64,000 nt of DNA from Magicicada septendecula (lineage: Eukaryota; Arthropoda; Insecta; Hemiptera; Cicadidae), in contig CM068367.1 of assembly GCA_034769895.1 (NCBI GenBank), positions 111,522,654-111,586,653 of the forward strand, read 5' to 3'. Shown in pieces: positions 10,993 to 23,974 of the stretch (the first letter of the stretch is position 1; every line of letters begins with the position of its first letter). Both the position numbers and the translations under genes were made by a program. The notes under the pieces were generated by a model. That model was not told where the DNA came from. It did not search any database and saw nothing but the letters and a program-made list of their open reading frames with translations.

Positions 10993-11412
10993 CAGGGGCG
11001 GATTAGAAGCGCGTGGTGCCTATGCTGCCATCGGACTGGTGCCCCCTCCTCCGATTCAAAATTCAATCTTTTATCCATTATTTACACTGATAAATGGCAT
11101 GCACAATTTCGAAAGTTAACAATTATTTTATTAAATTCTCATACAACAAATATTTAGCTAAATAGTGATCACAATGAGCATAGTAGTACTTAAGCTTAGG
11201 AAATACTAATCGATCTATTTTTTTTTTTTTTTTTTGCCAAGTCTTGTATAATTTCTTCTAAATCGAACGATTCAAGTATCTAGCTTTCAATATTCAACCT
11301 TGCTAACGAAAATAATCTCTCATCTCCCACAGTTGAACTCAAAATGTCTTTAACGTTTTAATACAGAAAATGATCTTTCAGATTCACAGTTATTTAGTCC
11401 AGACGAAAGGAC
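10993..11412 (-). pseudogene. hAT transposon 3' remnant
   Basis: Minus-strand translation of about 11240-11400 gives NNCESERSFSVLKR and, after one frameshift, DILSSTVGDERLFSLARLNIES and then LESFDLEEIIQDLA. This is the C-terminal dimerisation domain of hAT transposases (SERSFSxLKxIKxxLRSTxxxERLxxLAxLxIE). An in-frame stop follows NIES. Downstream on that strand, CAGGGGCGGATT at 10993 looks like a hAT terminal inverted repeat (CAGxGGCG type). The rest of the element is gone. Dead copy. Confidence 0.75.
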
Positions 11413-11554
11413 TTTTAAAATATGCCACGATAAATGTTACGTTTACAAAAATTAAATAGAAATAAATAATATCACGTATTTCTGTTTCTATATAGATGTT
11501 GTTTTCATTTGTTATATGTTTCTAATATTCTTCATATATATATACTGTATATAT

Positions 11555-12790
11555 ATTGCAATAGAACATTGCAGTAAAGGAAACTGTAGCTAGGACTACA
11601 TGCTGATATATCATTTTATGACATTATAGACATGTTAAAATTTGATTTTTGTTTGATTCTGTTAATTAGAGATAAGTTTTGAATTAAGAATTGGGTAAAA
11701 GACTATTATGTATCAAAATGCAAATAAATTTATTTGTGATCATGTAATGTGCGAGTGCGCGTGTCATTCGTATTTTATGAATAACTCTGTTATAAATGAA
11801 CGTATTGAACTGAGATTTGGACAGCGCAAGCATCTTAAATAGCGCTATATTTTCTGGGTGTCAGAGACCTATTACATACTATTTTAATGAGGATTTGTTT
11901 AGTAAAAATCAACTTCTATAGATTCCTTATCTTTTAGAAGCCAGAAAATGTATAGATAAAATCTATACCTGCTTCTGCAGAAATCTGCCAATCTGTTCAA
12001 GAAGTTGTCTATCAGTTCTATCCATCAATCACGTGATAGGTGTTTCGACCAATCAGCGGCCCCAATTTTCATTAAGATTTGGTATCCGACGACGAAAGTC
12101 TAGTTAGTTCCATCCAGCAGCTCGAATATTACGGACGTGCTCTCTGTGCGAGTTTTTCGAACAGAAACGTTCTTATGTAAGAGTTATCAAGGACAATTTA
12201 GCGACGAGTTACCCATTAGCTAATACCTTGTATTGGTACGAACTCAATATTTTTCAAACAATAAAATATATTATTTTTAAACAGTGCTAGTCTCGCGTGA
12301 GTCAAGATTTCCGCATAGGGGAGGTTCATCCATCCGGGATACTCCTGTATTAACGCGAGGACACCTCAAGGCGCGGGAAGGTTCACGCTTAAAGCACCAT
12401 AGTAAATAAATAATAAATTACAGTCCAGTTCAGTACCTTGAGATAAAGAGTAAACTGTTATCGGGTGTGTCGGCGTGCGTGCGTACAAGAGGAGTGTCAA
12501 CGAAGCGTCAGTGTGCGGGAGAGGAGCAGACGACGAGGAAGCAGATTTCGACGGATCACAGGACTAGCAGTGAGACGAATCAACATATTTGGATACAACG
12601 TTCCAGTAAAAATTGACATTTTTAAACAGATCAGTTCTGATAATTCAAAAACAATTATTAAAGTAAAATAAATTATTTGTGAATTACAGACCATTTTTAA
12701 AATTTGTTTCAAAATATACAACCTTGCTCCAGATAACTGACTACATTGTTCAATTATTACTATGCTTAATATAGGTTTTGTCGCAACATA
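11555..12790 (+). repeat. alternating repeat unit 1 (+)
   Basis: About 1.23 kb from TATATATTGCAATAG to GTCGCAAC at a (TA)n tract. It shares layout and scattered identity with units 2 and 3: a TAAGTTTTG-like block, a GTGCG-rich block, a CCAATCAG box near 12051, a GC- and purine-rich segment near 12480-12560 and AGTAAAAATT near 12605. It is the most diverged of the three. Family unknown. Confidence 0.65.
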
Positions 12791-12796
12791 TATATA

Positions 12797-14119
12797 TTGC
12801 AACGATACAGATTATTATTTTCGCATAGTATATAGTGCGTGTGAAGAAAGTACAAACGAGTCTATAATGGAGGAGGCAATGAAAAATTATTCATTACACA
12901 CAAAAAATAATAGTTTTTACGATGTATATTAATTTACATAATTGTCATGCGTATTATATTTGAATAAAGTTTATATAGTTCGATTTTAGATCGATTTTAC
13001 TTGTTAGATGATATCCGTTCACTTGCTGATTTGTCCTCCAGATGTGCGTTCCTCCTCTTCTTAGCGTCGCTCCCGTTCTGGCGTCCTCTTCGTCCTTCGT
13101 CCTCTCCGTCGGCGGATGTTCCAGCGGCGATTCCACTTGCACGTCTCTCTAACGATTCCGTCGAACTGCTAACACCAAATAGACTTTTCACACAATTGTC
13201 ACTCTCACAATAATTAGCGTTCTCGCTCGCAAAAGTTATTATTAATTTACACGTTAATTTTATTTAGATCTCAGGGTGAATATGGGTATTTGTTATAAAA
13301 GCGGTGTATTATTATTTTACCTTCCGTGAAAGCTTGAAGTGTTCAATAATTCCCTATGCGGACTATCTTGACTACCGAGAAAAGCACTTTAATATAATAA
13401 TAATTTTTATAGAGGTTGTTAACCCGCTTGGTTCTTTTACGAAAAGCTCGCAAAGAGTTCCAAGTTTATTGTAAGTTTAGATTTCTATAATTCCGTACTA
13501 GGAAAACTCTCGTCGACGGATACAACTTCACTCGGCAAATGCTATCGACCAACTGTGTCGATCCGTACCTCACAGAGTACGAATATTAATGAAATTAGTG
13601 TCTTCTGATTGGTCCATCCGATGTCACATGGTTGACATTAGCAAAAGATTGTATTAGCAAGTGTTACATGCAAAACTTTGTATAAATCCGCAAGAGCTTA
13701 CATTGATTTTATCTATGAATTTTATTACTCTATCATTGATAAAAGTTAAAAGCTGAGTTTTTTCCTATACAAGAAACCATATTTATAAAATAGTTGGAAA
13801 CCTCAGAGTACATAAAAACTGTAGCTGTTTACATAAACAATCCACTGTCAAAGTTTCACGTCGATGGGTTGATTACCGCGGAAGATATAGCGAATAAGGT
13901 TTATCACAAGCGCACCCGCGCACAATTTCACACACAAAGTACATGACATAAAAGAACACATTTTTATAAAGAATTTGATATAACCTACGTCCTTATCCAT
14001 AGCTAAATACAAAACGTACAGCTAAAAGACAAAAAATTGAATAAAACCATTTTAAACATGTCAATGTTCGTCATCCATGTTCAGATACGATTAATAGAAC
14101 TTATCATCCTGTTTTGTTG

Positions 14120-14125
<6 letters not shown>
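12797..14125 (-). repeat. alternating repeat unit 2 (-)
   Basis: About 1.33 kb, an inverted copy of unit 3 at an estimated 75-85 percent identity over the better blocks (for example the minus strand carries TCGCTATATCTTCCGCGGTAA as unit 3 does, with one change nearby). It is bounded by ATTGCAAC at 12796 and GTTGCAAT at 14116. On its strand it holds a CCAATCAG box near 13610 and the purine-rich block GACGAAGAGGACGCCAG near 13080. Confidence 0.75.

Positions 14126-14154
<29 letters not shown>
14123..14154. repeat. (TA)n at the centre of the palindrome
   Basis: About 16 TA units flanked by GTTGCAA on the left and TTGCAAC on the right; the axis about which units 2 and 3 are inverted. Confidence 0.85.
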
Positions 14155-14157
<3 letters not shown>

Positions 14158-15404
14158 CAACGGAACACAGGATTATAAACTATGTTGTTTATATCAGAGC
14201 ACATGGATGACTAGCATTTTCATGTTTAAATTGGTTTTATGTAGTACTTTGTCTTTTAGCCATAAGTTTTGTATTTAGAAATGGATAAGCATTTAGGGTA
14301 TACCAAATTCTCCGTAAAAAGATGTTCTTTATTGTCATGTATTTTTTGAGTGAATTTGTGCGCGTGTGCGGGTGTGATAACTTGTGATCGCTATATCTTC
14401 CGCGGTAATTAACCGATCGACGTGAAACTTTGACAATGAATTATTTATGTAAATAGCTTCAATTTATGTGTACTCTATGGTTCATAACTATTTTAGAAAT
14501 ATGGTTTTTTAAGTAGGAAAAACTCAATTGGAAACACTTATTATTAATAGGGTCATAAAAATTTGTAGATAATTCAATGCAAGTTAGTGCATATTTACTC
14601 TTTCTGGAAAAGTTTATATCTGATGAAAGCATTAATCATGTGACTTGGGTTTAGCCAATCGGAATACACTAAATTCAGTAACATTCATTCTCTGTATAGT
14701 AAAGATCGACACAGTCTGTCTGTAGCAGTTGCATGGTGCAGTTGTGCTCGTGCGTGAGAGAGTTGTTCTCGAGCGAACATAGAGAAGTATAACTTAACAT
14801 AATTCTTGGTATTCTGTACGAAGTTCTGCGTTCAGATCCGAGTGGGTAAATTATTTAAATAGAATTATAATATAGTATAGTGCTTTTCGTGTAAGTTTAA
14901 GATATCCGCTTAGGGATTATAAAGACACTTCAAGATTGCGTGGATGGTGTACGACTAATTCACCTTATTAAATTGATACCCATATTCACCCTGAGATTGA
15001 TAAAATTTACATATCAATTAATAATAAACTATTCTAGAGAAATTAATAAGCATTGTGTGTTTAACATATTTGAGAAGAGGACGACAAGACGAAGAGGTCG
15101 CCGGACGAAGAGGACGCCAGAAGAAGTGACGCTGAAGAAGAGACGCCAGGACGGGAGTGGCTGTAGGAAGTGGAGGATTGCACGTACTGAGGTCATAGCC
15201 TCAACAAGTAAAACCGATATATTTCGAACATTATAAACTATTATTGCAAACTACAATACATGACAATTTATAATACAATATACCTCTTTAAAAACTATAT
15301 TTGTGTGTATAATAAATAATTTTTCATCTTCTCCATAATAGACTTGTTTGTGATTTTTACACACTTACTATATCCTTATTAGTATAATAAAATTTGATCT
15401 GTTG

Positions 15405-15408
<4 letters not shown>
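14155..15408 (+). repeat. alternating repeat unit 3 (+), promoter-like
   Basis: About 1.25 kb from TTGCAACGGAACACAGG to CTGTTGCAAT. Features in order: a conserved block CGCTATATCTTCCGCGGTAA; a CCAAT box near 14654; GATCGACACAGTCTGTCTG near 14706, which could hold an initiator; a long AT-rich leader; CCCATATTCACCCTGAGA; a purine-rich block GACGAAGAGGTCGCCGGACG near 15090; then CAACAAGTAAAA near 15208, present in unit 2 as AACAAGTAAAA. The last motif could be a 5' splice site (CAA|GTAAAA) or a stop. No protein domain is recognised. Confidence 0.7.

Positions 15409-15452
<44 letters not shown>
15407..15452. repeat. (TA)n microsatellite
   Basis: About 22 TA units following GTTGCAA at the right edge of repeat unit 3. 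Confidence 0.85.
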
Positions 15453-15460
<8 letters not shown>

Positions 15461-16560
15461 TACACCAGAGGTGAACGATAGGCCTCGCATATCGTCATAT
15501 TTCATTATCTCGTGTGCTAGCTTAGTGCTCCATTCCTGACCCGGTTTTGGCTAGTAACATGCCAGTAGATTCAGTAGGTATGGTAATTACTTGACCATTA
15601 TAAAACATGTAAGAACAACAGTCTACAGAACTCAAAGGGGGCCCACCTTGAAACTTTGTCAGGATCCCCTGAGCTAATTACAACATTGGTGTCAGTAATG
15701 AGTCAGCCACTTCACTGACACTATTTGTTTCTTTACAAGCGGTGTAATATAATTACAAATTTATAAAATACTAAATAATGATATAATGATAGCAATTGTG
15801 ATGCTAATAAATGTTGTCTGAGTCTCGGTGTTGAACTCGCCAATGATACAGCTCCACTTTAGATTCGCCAATTGGTAATTATTCCCAATTACAAAGAATA
15901 AATTTAATATAAATAATGTATGATAATAAAGTGTGATTTGTTGATAATAAAAATTTTTAGAAGTTATAAAATTTTACTTATATATTTTTTTGTTTAATTA
16001 ATTAATTAAATTAATTAATAAATAATTAATTAATTGTGTGTGTGTTTTAATTACTTCCAATTAAATAGGTATGAATTTGTAGTTCGAAACTATTTGTTTC
16101 TATTAATAATTTAATTGTATAGTTAGATCTGTTGATTCTCTCTGCTGACTTTGCTCTTCTTCTTCCTCTCAAATATTTATTTTATCACTGTAAATTTTTT
16201 TTTTTTTTTTTTTTAGAAGAAAGAATAGCTAACATTCACTATACAAATAAATACAAACTCTTATAACTGAATAATGATGTTCATTTATTGGCATTTAAAA
16301 TTATGCGCCATTCAGGCTGCGCATGACCCAGGCATTGGTTGATATCTGCTCAAGTCGGTAGCGAACAAGATTGACAAAATATATTTTTTACAAGATTAAT
16401 TAATTAGGATTCTTTTAGCGAGTCGAAATGGTCAGAGGGCAAGGAACAAGATACAATTCTTACACTAATTTTTAAAATAAATCATTATGGCTGAAAAAAC
16501 AATATTATTATGTAAATTGTCAATTATTAAAAGTAACATCGAACCATTCGTCGAGATGAC
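15453..16560. other. AT-rich stretch with no gene
   Basis: Includes a TTAATTAATTAA-type run near 15996-16035 and a poly-T run near 16195-16215. A short near-palindromic pair TTACACCAGAGG (15458) and GCGGTGTAA (15741) might mark a small degraded DNA element. No coding or RNA gene evidence. Confidence 0.3.
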
Positions 16561-19345
16561 GTCACTGGCTTCAAGCAGGCTGTGTCCTAGACTCGTTCGA
16601 AAATTAAGTATGGCCGCCGTAACCTCGATTTTCTCTGCTATGCACTGTTGATACTGGTTGTGCTTCTCCCACAGAAATAAATGAGTGTTCCCTTCTCTGC
16701 GAGGTTGTAGTTGTCCTGGAATATAGTGTAGAGTGTTCTCTCTTCTCCTGCGATGTCGTTTCGTGATGGTTTACTGGTGAAGTGTCCGGTGTTCAAATGT
16801 GTGTATTCGTGTTCTGCTAATACGGTTTGAAATATTCTCAAAATGGCCGTTGATTTCTTGTGCTCGTGTTAGATAGTGTTATTGCTGTTGTTCTGAATTA
16901 GTTAGGTGTTAATTATTTTCTGTTAGTGTTATTTTTATTTAGTTAACCTCTGTTACACCTTTCGAGGCTTCACTCACGGTTTTGCACAAAATTATACTTT
17001 TTCGGTCTTCTGTTAGTAATTTCTCAACTGGTCATATTAACGATTAACAATAGACTAAACTCTGAACGTCGTCGTTTTGGGGTAATTTATGAAATGTCTT
17101 TTTCCTCTTTCCATTGTTTATTTATAAAAGTACATGTCTCAGATTTGGTTCATCCTCTAAATATACATAACAGGTTTTCCTATTTATTGCTGTAATTCAA
17201 TTATTTCTTAATTTTACAAAAATCTAACTATTCAGCAATATTCTTAAATTAATTTTACATAATTGGATATATAGCTGGGTCTGTTTTAAGTTCATTTAAG
17301 CCTAAAATTTACAATTTTTGATAATTATTGTAGGCCTCATATTTTGTACAAATTTAGTGTTTAAATGGTTTATAAGTGTTTTTCTGATAATATTTCCTTG
17401 GAATAATATTAATCACTCCGTGATTATCCTTTGTTGTTAATAATTTTGTTGTTACAGTATAACCCTTCAATATTGATTAATTTGCTTTTTAGTCTGAGTT
17501 GATTACCATTATAGGCCTAGTATTATTTATCTCCAAAAAAAGTTAATTTTCTTTCCTTTGTCATTCCATTCGTTATTATTTGTATCTGTACTAATTACAT
17601 TTTCAAATTTCTGTGTTGTATGGACTGAATTCTATTCCCTATATTATGTAGTTTGATTCTCTGATAGATAGTTTTGGTTTACATTACTGGTCTGTTTTTC
17701 TAGAGTGGTGTATTAGCTAATCTGCTTTGTACCTTTCATATGGTTTACAGTTTTAAATAAAATTATAACATTCCTATTTCCTACTTGCCTCTCTGCCTTA
17801 CAAACTTGAAAATTAGTTAACAGGATTTTAAATACAACAAAACATCTTATTATCTACTATTTTTCATATATCACCTAATTTTAACATAAACATCTTATAT
17901 CTATTATTTTTGACTGTATCATTCAATGATAACAAAATATCTTATGCCTATTATTTTTTATATATCATCTAACTATAATAGAAACATCTTATTACTAACA
18001 ATACCTTCAGTCATTAACTGTCCTTTGTTTTTATGTTCTTTTTGTAACAAATTTAATTATACTAAAACATCTTATTACTAATAATAATACTTTCAGTCAT
18101 TAACTGTCTTTTGTATTTATGTCTCTTTTGGTATTAACTTAACTGTGATTAAAAATATCTTATATTTATTATCACCTTATATCTAACATATTATCTGATT
18201 AACAATAAATAACAAACATCTTATCATTAGTTATACCCTCAGTTGTGAACTGTCCCTTGGTATTTATTGTCCTTCTCACAATTTACTTAACTGTAATTAA
18301 AAAAAACATTTTATGGGTAATATTATTTCTTATATCTAATTAAAAAAAACTCTTATCACTAATAATGTTGTCAGCCCTTTTAAATAATTTTTATTTCCTA
18401 CACTATTTTTTATTATAGTGTGTCACTGGTTATTCTCTACACTCACTGTAGTCTCTAACCTTTATTGTATTTATTATGGTATTTCACCTTATATTTCTTA
18501 CACTAATGGTAGTCTTTTGTTTTTACACTATGGTAGTTTTTGGTTTGTTTCTACACTATTGGTAGTCTTTTGGTTGTTACATGTAATACTTATATCTAGT
18601 TTACAACTCGGTTTTCATTGGATTGTATCTTGTAACTTGAGTTACGGGGTCTAAATATGTTGGTTTTAAATTTAGTTCAAAGGTATGTATTCCTTTATTA
18701 ACGTTTTTGGAATAGCTCTTCTTATTTCTAGGCTCTTTGTAGGAATCTTGACATATTTTGTCCTTTCTTCGTTATTATATTAGTAAATTTCTTGTCTTGT
18801 GGTTTCTCTGCTTCTTGACCTTATAAATTTCCCTTATTAATATTGTGTTCACCTTTTTATCTCCTTTTTCTTTTCTTTCCTTTTTACTGCTTCCCCAATC
18901 TACTGGGTATACTGCTGGTTTATTGGGTTTTTACATAGTAGGTTATTTTGACCAATAGTTTTCTTTGTTATTGTTTATTCTTATTAGCATTTTATTGACT
19001 TAATGTACAGTTTCTTTAGTTTAATCTTTAAGCAATTCATTCTTCTCACTCACTATGGACCTTTTCTTCTTTATTTATGTTGCATTAAGTTAAAATTTTA
19101 ATGTGATAATTTTGTTATGCTACAGCGTTTATGTTTCTTAGCCTCCTCAACCACTCCTCTTCATACCTACCTGTCGTTCATCCTGTGCCCCGTCACTTCC
19201 ATAACTCTCAACTCGTCTGCCTCCTTTTCCTCAGATCTCATCTTCGGTCTTCTTCTGGGTCTTCCTCTTGCGTTTATATTTTATAAAATTGTTCAATACT
19301 GGCGTTCCTTCCTGTCCATTTATATTGTCCTGTATACCTGTTAAA
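16560..19345. other. T-rich unassigned stretch with degenerate repeats
   Basis: The plus strand is visibly T-rich. Around 16600-16860 there is a mildly GC-richer patch with two ATGGCCG motifs (16611 and 16841) and TGACGTCA (16557), which could be a promoter, but no exon was found. From 17840 to 18370 a loose repeat with core AACATCTTATTA recurs about eight times at variable 65-125 base spacing, often with TTCAGTCATTAACTGTC. No protein frame was supported. Confidence 0.35.
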
Positions 19346-19349
19346 CTAT

Positions 19350-19912
19350 TGTTACGACGGCTAATGATCGTCGTATGGTACTGTGGAAAACAAAATACAA
19401 GACACCAATTAAGTCACTAATTACCAGCTTTAATTATCACAATTAAACAGTTCGTAATTAACAACGTAGTCTCTTACAACAAATCAAATAAAAATTGTTC
19501 ACACGCAATAAAATGTCTACTAATATGAAACACAATTGTATTACAATTATACCGCCCGATTATAAAATACAACACTTCGCCACAATAACCACTTGAACGC
19601 ACAGAGTAATCACTTGTAATCGCCTGACAATAAACTCGAACTGCACTGTAATATATCGCAAATATAACTGAAACGGAACGTCGTTGAGTACTGGTATTTA
19701 TACCCCCCCCCCCCGAAGTACTGCGTTATTCCATACTGCGCGTTAGCTCTAAACTACGACGTAATTAATTGCGACCTTGACACAGTCCGCGCGGCTGGCG
19801 GCTTCCAGAAAAGTCTCGCGAGCGCATGTTGAAATCACGTACGCCACAACATTTAGCCGTATTCCACCGGATCGTTCGAGAAACACGTAGATTGTTCTGT
19901 GATGTCGTAACA
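19350..19912 (-). mobile_element. solo LTR
   Basis: A 563-bp segment that begins TGTTACGAC and ends GTCGTAACA, a perfect 9-bp inverted end of the TG...CA type. Flanking CTAT (19346-19349) and CTAC (19913-19916) are a possible 4-bp target duplication with one change. On the minus strand it carries GGGGTATAAATACC (about 19690-19703), a good TATA box, and TTTCAGTT about 30 bases later as an initiator, so it reads leftwards. No internal region is present, as after LTR-LTR recombination. Superfamily not determined. Confidence 0.65.
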
Positions 19913-22690
19913 CTACTGTCTTCTCTAAGTCTTAATAATAATTCTCACCTCACCTTCACTCTATATTTTTCCATCTACCTCTTGATTTTGTTAATCGTCT
20001 GTAAAGACTTACACATATAAAACTTCGCTTATGAATGCGACAACATTTAACTTATAATCTGTACATTGGTAAATGAAGAATGAATTCATTTATTTGTGAA
20101 TGAAGAATGAATTCATAGATTGGTGAATGAACATTGTAGCATGACAGATATTCCACCAATAATTAATTCATTTAAGATCATAAAAAATAATTAAATTACA
20201 TATACTCAAAGAATGTCAAATGAAATTCAATTACACTTCAAAGGAAAACACCACTATAAAAGAAAAACCATAATTAAATAATAAAAATACAATTAAAAGT
20301 CAAAGTAAATAAATTAAAGAAAACTCATATTAAAAAATCAGGAGAATACCCAGGAGATAAGGAGCAGGAGATAAACAAGATACCTCAAAATCAAGAAAAA
20401 AGAATAAGATTAGGAATAGTGATAAACGAAATACCCCAAACACAAGAAAAAAGAAGAGTAAAGTTTAATATCAGGTAATAAACAAGATACCCTGAAACCA
20501 AGAAAGAAGAGTAAAGTCAGTATCCGATAATAAAAAAGATACTCCGAACCAACCATCAGACAAGATACCACTGAGTACCTTGGTTTACCCAAGAATGAAC
20601 ACAAGAAGGAAGACGAGAAGAAAGGAAGAAATAGGATGGAAGAACCACCATAAAAACCTATTATTAACTACCATTAACCCCAAAACAATTGATACCATTA
20701 AAGAAAGTATAACATCCCAAAACCTTATGAAATTGTAATTATTAATAAACAAAAGTGTGGTATAGTATGATAAGAAGTGCACCAACTAAAGTTATTATAT
20801 GATAAAAAATAAACAAATCTTCACAGTCCATTATGACTAAAGGTCTGGTCTGAGAATAATAAAACTCAAATATAAGTCAGAACCAACAGTGAAAGTGTAC
20901 TAGTGTAAGTGTTTTGAAATGTAATAAACTTCAAGTTGTAGTGTATCTATAACTTAAACAATATGCTATAAAGTAACTTTTGTATTTTATAATTAACAAA
21001 TAATGAAATGTTAAAATGGATAATATTTCCAATATTTCATTAAATAAGGTCACTTTGTTATCTCAAGACATTCATAGGAATGACAATAACAAAGAAAGTG
21101 TGGGTGGAAATGTTTACTGTATAAGGGGATGTTAGATAATAGTAGTAAAATCAGAAAGGACTGGTAATAGTTTAAATTTTAATAGAATTAAGAAGTTTAA
21201 ATGGCTGATTTTGTTCAAAGCCATGAACTCCATATTTTTAAAAGAGTTCTAATGGAATAAGGTTTATATGTTTAGAGTAAGTTGTATTAGTTATATCACA
21301 GCATACATACAAATTAAAATGTTTCTGTATGGATGCTGTATTAATTTACAAATGAGTTAAATATATGTTCAAAACAGTTTCAGCAAACATGTCTAATTTT
21401 AAAGACTGCTGATTAATGTTAATCATTATTTTTGTAACAGTAGCATGAATTAGATGCTACACATATCAATAATTATGTATACAATTTTATTTTATGTCAT
21501 GTTAACTATTAAGAGTCAGAGGAGGAGTAGAATTAAATTTATTTGAAAAAACCATACATGTAAAATACTAAACTCTAGGCCAAATAATGAATTCACAAAA
21601 ATTAATATAAACCAGTTAATTCACCAATGAACCATGTAAACTGACAAGATTAGGTAAGGTAGATCAATTAACAACTACTGTAAATGAACCTATGAGTTAA
21701 AAGAGTAATATAGAAAAATATTTTAAATTATTGAAAATTTTTGAAATGTATAAAATAACTATTTTTAAAGAGGAATGGTAAATTCAGAAATTATCACTAA
21801 AAGACAGTGCAAATGTTAAATGTATAAGTAATTAAGGAAAAGAAAGGATTTGTGACCATTTGAAATTTATTATAATTATATTAATAACACTTAAAATGGC
21901 AGTAAAAGTGTGAAAGGACGGAAACAGTTTTTTTTTGGGCCTAGATTCCCAAAAAGACAGAAATTTGGTAATTTTAACAAAAATCTCAACAAATATGGAC
22001 TATGACATATCAAATTAAACAGAATGAGATAAATAAACCAATTATATGGTTAATAGTTCATGAAAGCGAACAATAAACTAAAATTATTCCATATATAATG
22101 TACTTTGGAATTATGTACATGGGAAGTGAAAATTATTTTAACAATACTTTTCCAATATTAACTTGGCAAGATATTTCCTAAAGTGGAGGAAGTAAGTTAG
22201 TTCTTTGTTAACATTCAAACGGAACAGTCGATGCGGAATCGTGTTCTTAAAACCGTATAATGAAGTGCAAAGGTTAAAGCCTAAAATCAGTGTAAAACGG
22301 GAGTTACATAAATTAACACTTTTCGAGTTAAAACTAATGAAATACTCCACGACAACAGTAAAAACGAACAATACACCACATAATACAAGTGATTTAAACC
22401 TTTGAAACTACATAATATAAATAATTCACTCTACAACAGATTCATAATTCTTCATCACGAACAGACAAAGTGAACACCTCTCATAGAAAACAATTAACAC
22501 CAGTGGACACTGAACACTCATCAAGAATACCTCAAACAACATACTAGACAGTATACACAATTTCTGAGATCTTTAAAACAATTATAAAGGTGAATTTATT
22601 GTGAGATTTTCCTGTGACAAGATTACTATAACCTCATCAATTCAGCTAGCCGCCATGATGGTCCCGTGATGCACTACAACCTTTGACTGA
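19913..22690. other. A-rich unassigned stretch
   Basis: The plus strand is A-rich, the reverse of 16.6-19.3 kb. It contains repeated GAATGAATTCATT motifs near 20075-20125 and AAGAAAAAAGAAGAGTAAA / AACAAGATACC motifs near 20380-20560 at roughly 55-60 base spacing. Ends near a GC-richer patch with GCCGCCATGATGG at 22653. No gene supported. Confidence 0.3.
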
Positions 22691-23970
22691 TCTAATAGCC
22701 TGCAGCATTGGTTTGAAAATTCAAATATATTAAACATTTTATATATTATTCACAATTGTTAAATATTAATTATTTAAGATTATTTCTGGTAAATGTTATA
22801 CTTTCTAGTCCTGCCCTTCTCTGACTATTATAAAATAATCGTTGAAAGAACCTTTTTTAATAATTATATAAAATTTTAACCTGTATTCACATATCGATAT
22901 ATCCCTGTGACGGAGTCGAACAATTGCTCTAAATCGATTTAAAATCAATTATTATTAATAACTGTCAATAAATCTATTTAATTTAACTGTGTGAATTATA
23001 AAATTATTTCACATTTTACTTTAAGTGTTTAATTAACCACGAGACTTCCTGGAAGACGAGAATTATTAACAAAAGGTGAGATACTGGAGCAGCACTGAAG
23101 ATCATTAATCGATTGCTGAAAGGAGATAATCTGATTAACTCCAGATTTTGTTAAGCTCTACCAGAAGTGCAAATTAAACCAAAAGTACCTTACAGAATTT
23201 TAAAAATTTGAATAAAACATAAAACCAGGATTAATTCTAAATTATATACACAACAAACAAACATAAAATTTTTTTTTTTTTTTAATTAAAATTTTTTCTT
23301 TCTTTTATTTGTAACTACAGTTAACAGGTCTTGTTACAACATAAATATATATATTTTTTAGATTTATTGAAGCATTTTCAATGCCCTGCTCTGTGCACTG
23401 CATTTGTGCAATGCCTGTAAATTTTTTTTATGGCTCAGCTAATTGGCCACAAACAGACTGAAAGTTATACAATATAAGTTAATGCGCGCGCGTTTGTGTG
23501 GCTCGATGGTAACTCAATTAATTGACATTACAGCAAAGTTTATGTTTATTGAAATTTTCAGTCAAACCCATGTGGAAGTAAACAAAGTCATAATCTAAAA
23601 ATCAAATATGAATGTTTAAGATGTTTACAATGCACTGCTGCAGGTAATGTTTCCGCAGAGTAACTGCGTTTCTGTGGTACTAAAGACGGCGACAGGGTTA
23701 AAAGTTACGTTACGTTTGTATCGATACTTTACGGTACCAATAAAACGACACCAAAGTGAGGAAAACTATCACAAGTTTCGATAAATAGTTTCATCCAAAC
23801 CACAACGCTAATTCATCAATCCTTCTACACCAGTACAGTAATCAACTACAGTACGTACTGTTCTTAGTACACAATAATAATAACTGAAATTATTGTTATT
23901 GTTACCGTTATGAAGGATACTTAATAGCAATCACTTAAAGTTGGTAAGTTTACTATACTTACCAATTAAG
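22691..23970. other. AT-rich stretch, nothing recognised
   Basis: Mostly AT-rich. A GCGCGCGCG run lies at 23484-23492. No coding, RNA or transposon-end evidence could be supported. Confidence 0.3.
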
Positions 23971-23974
23971 ACAG

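Noticed and set aside
16600-16860. ATGGCCG motifs plus TGACGTCA as a host promoter
   Set aside because: No exon with a splice donor or coding signal follows; evidence is too thin to list as a promoter.
17840-18370. Recurring AACATCTTATTA as a true satellite
   Set aside because: Copies are too diverged and unevenly spaced to define a unit by eye; kept only as a note in the surrounding feature.
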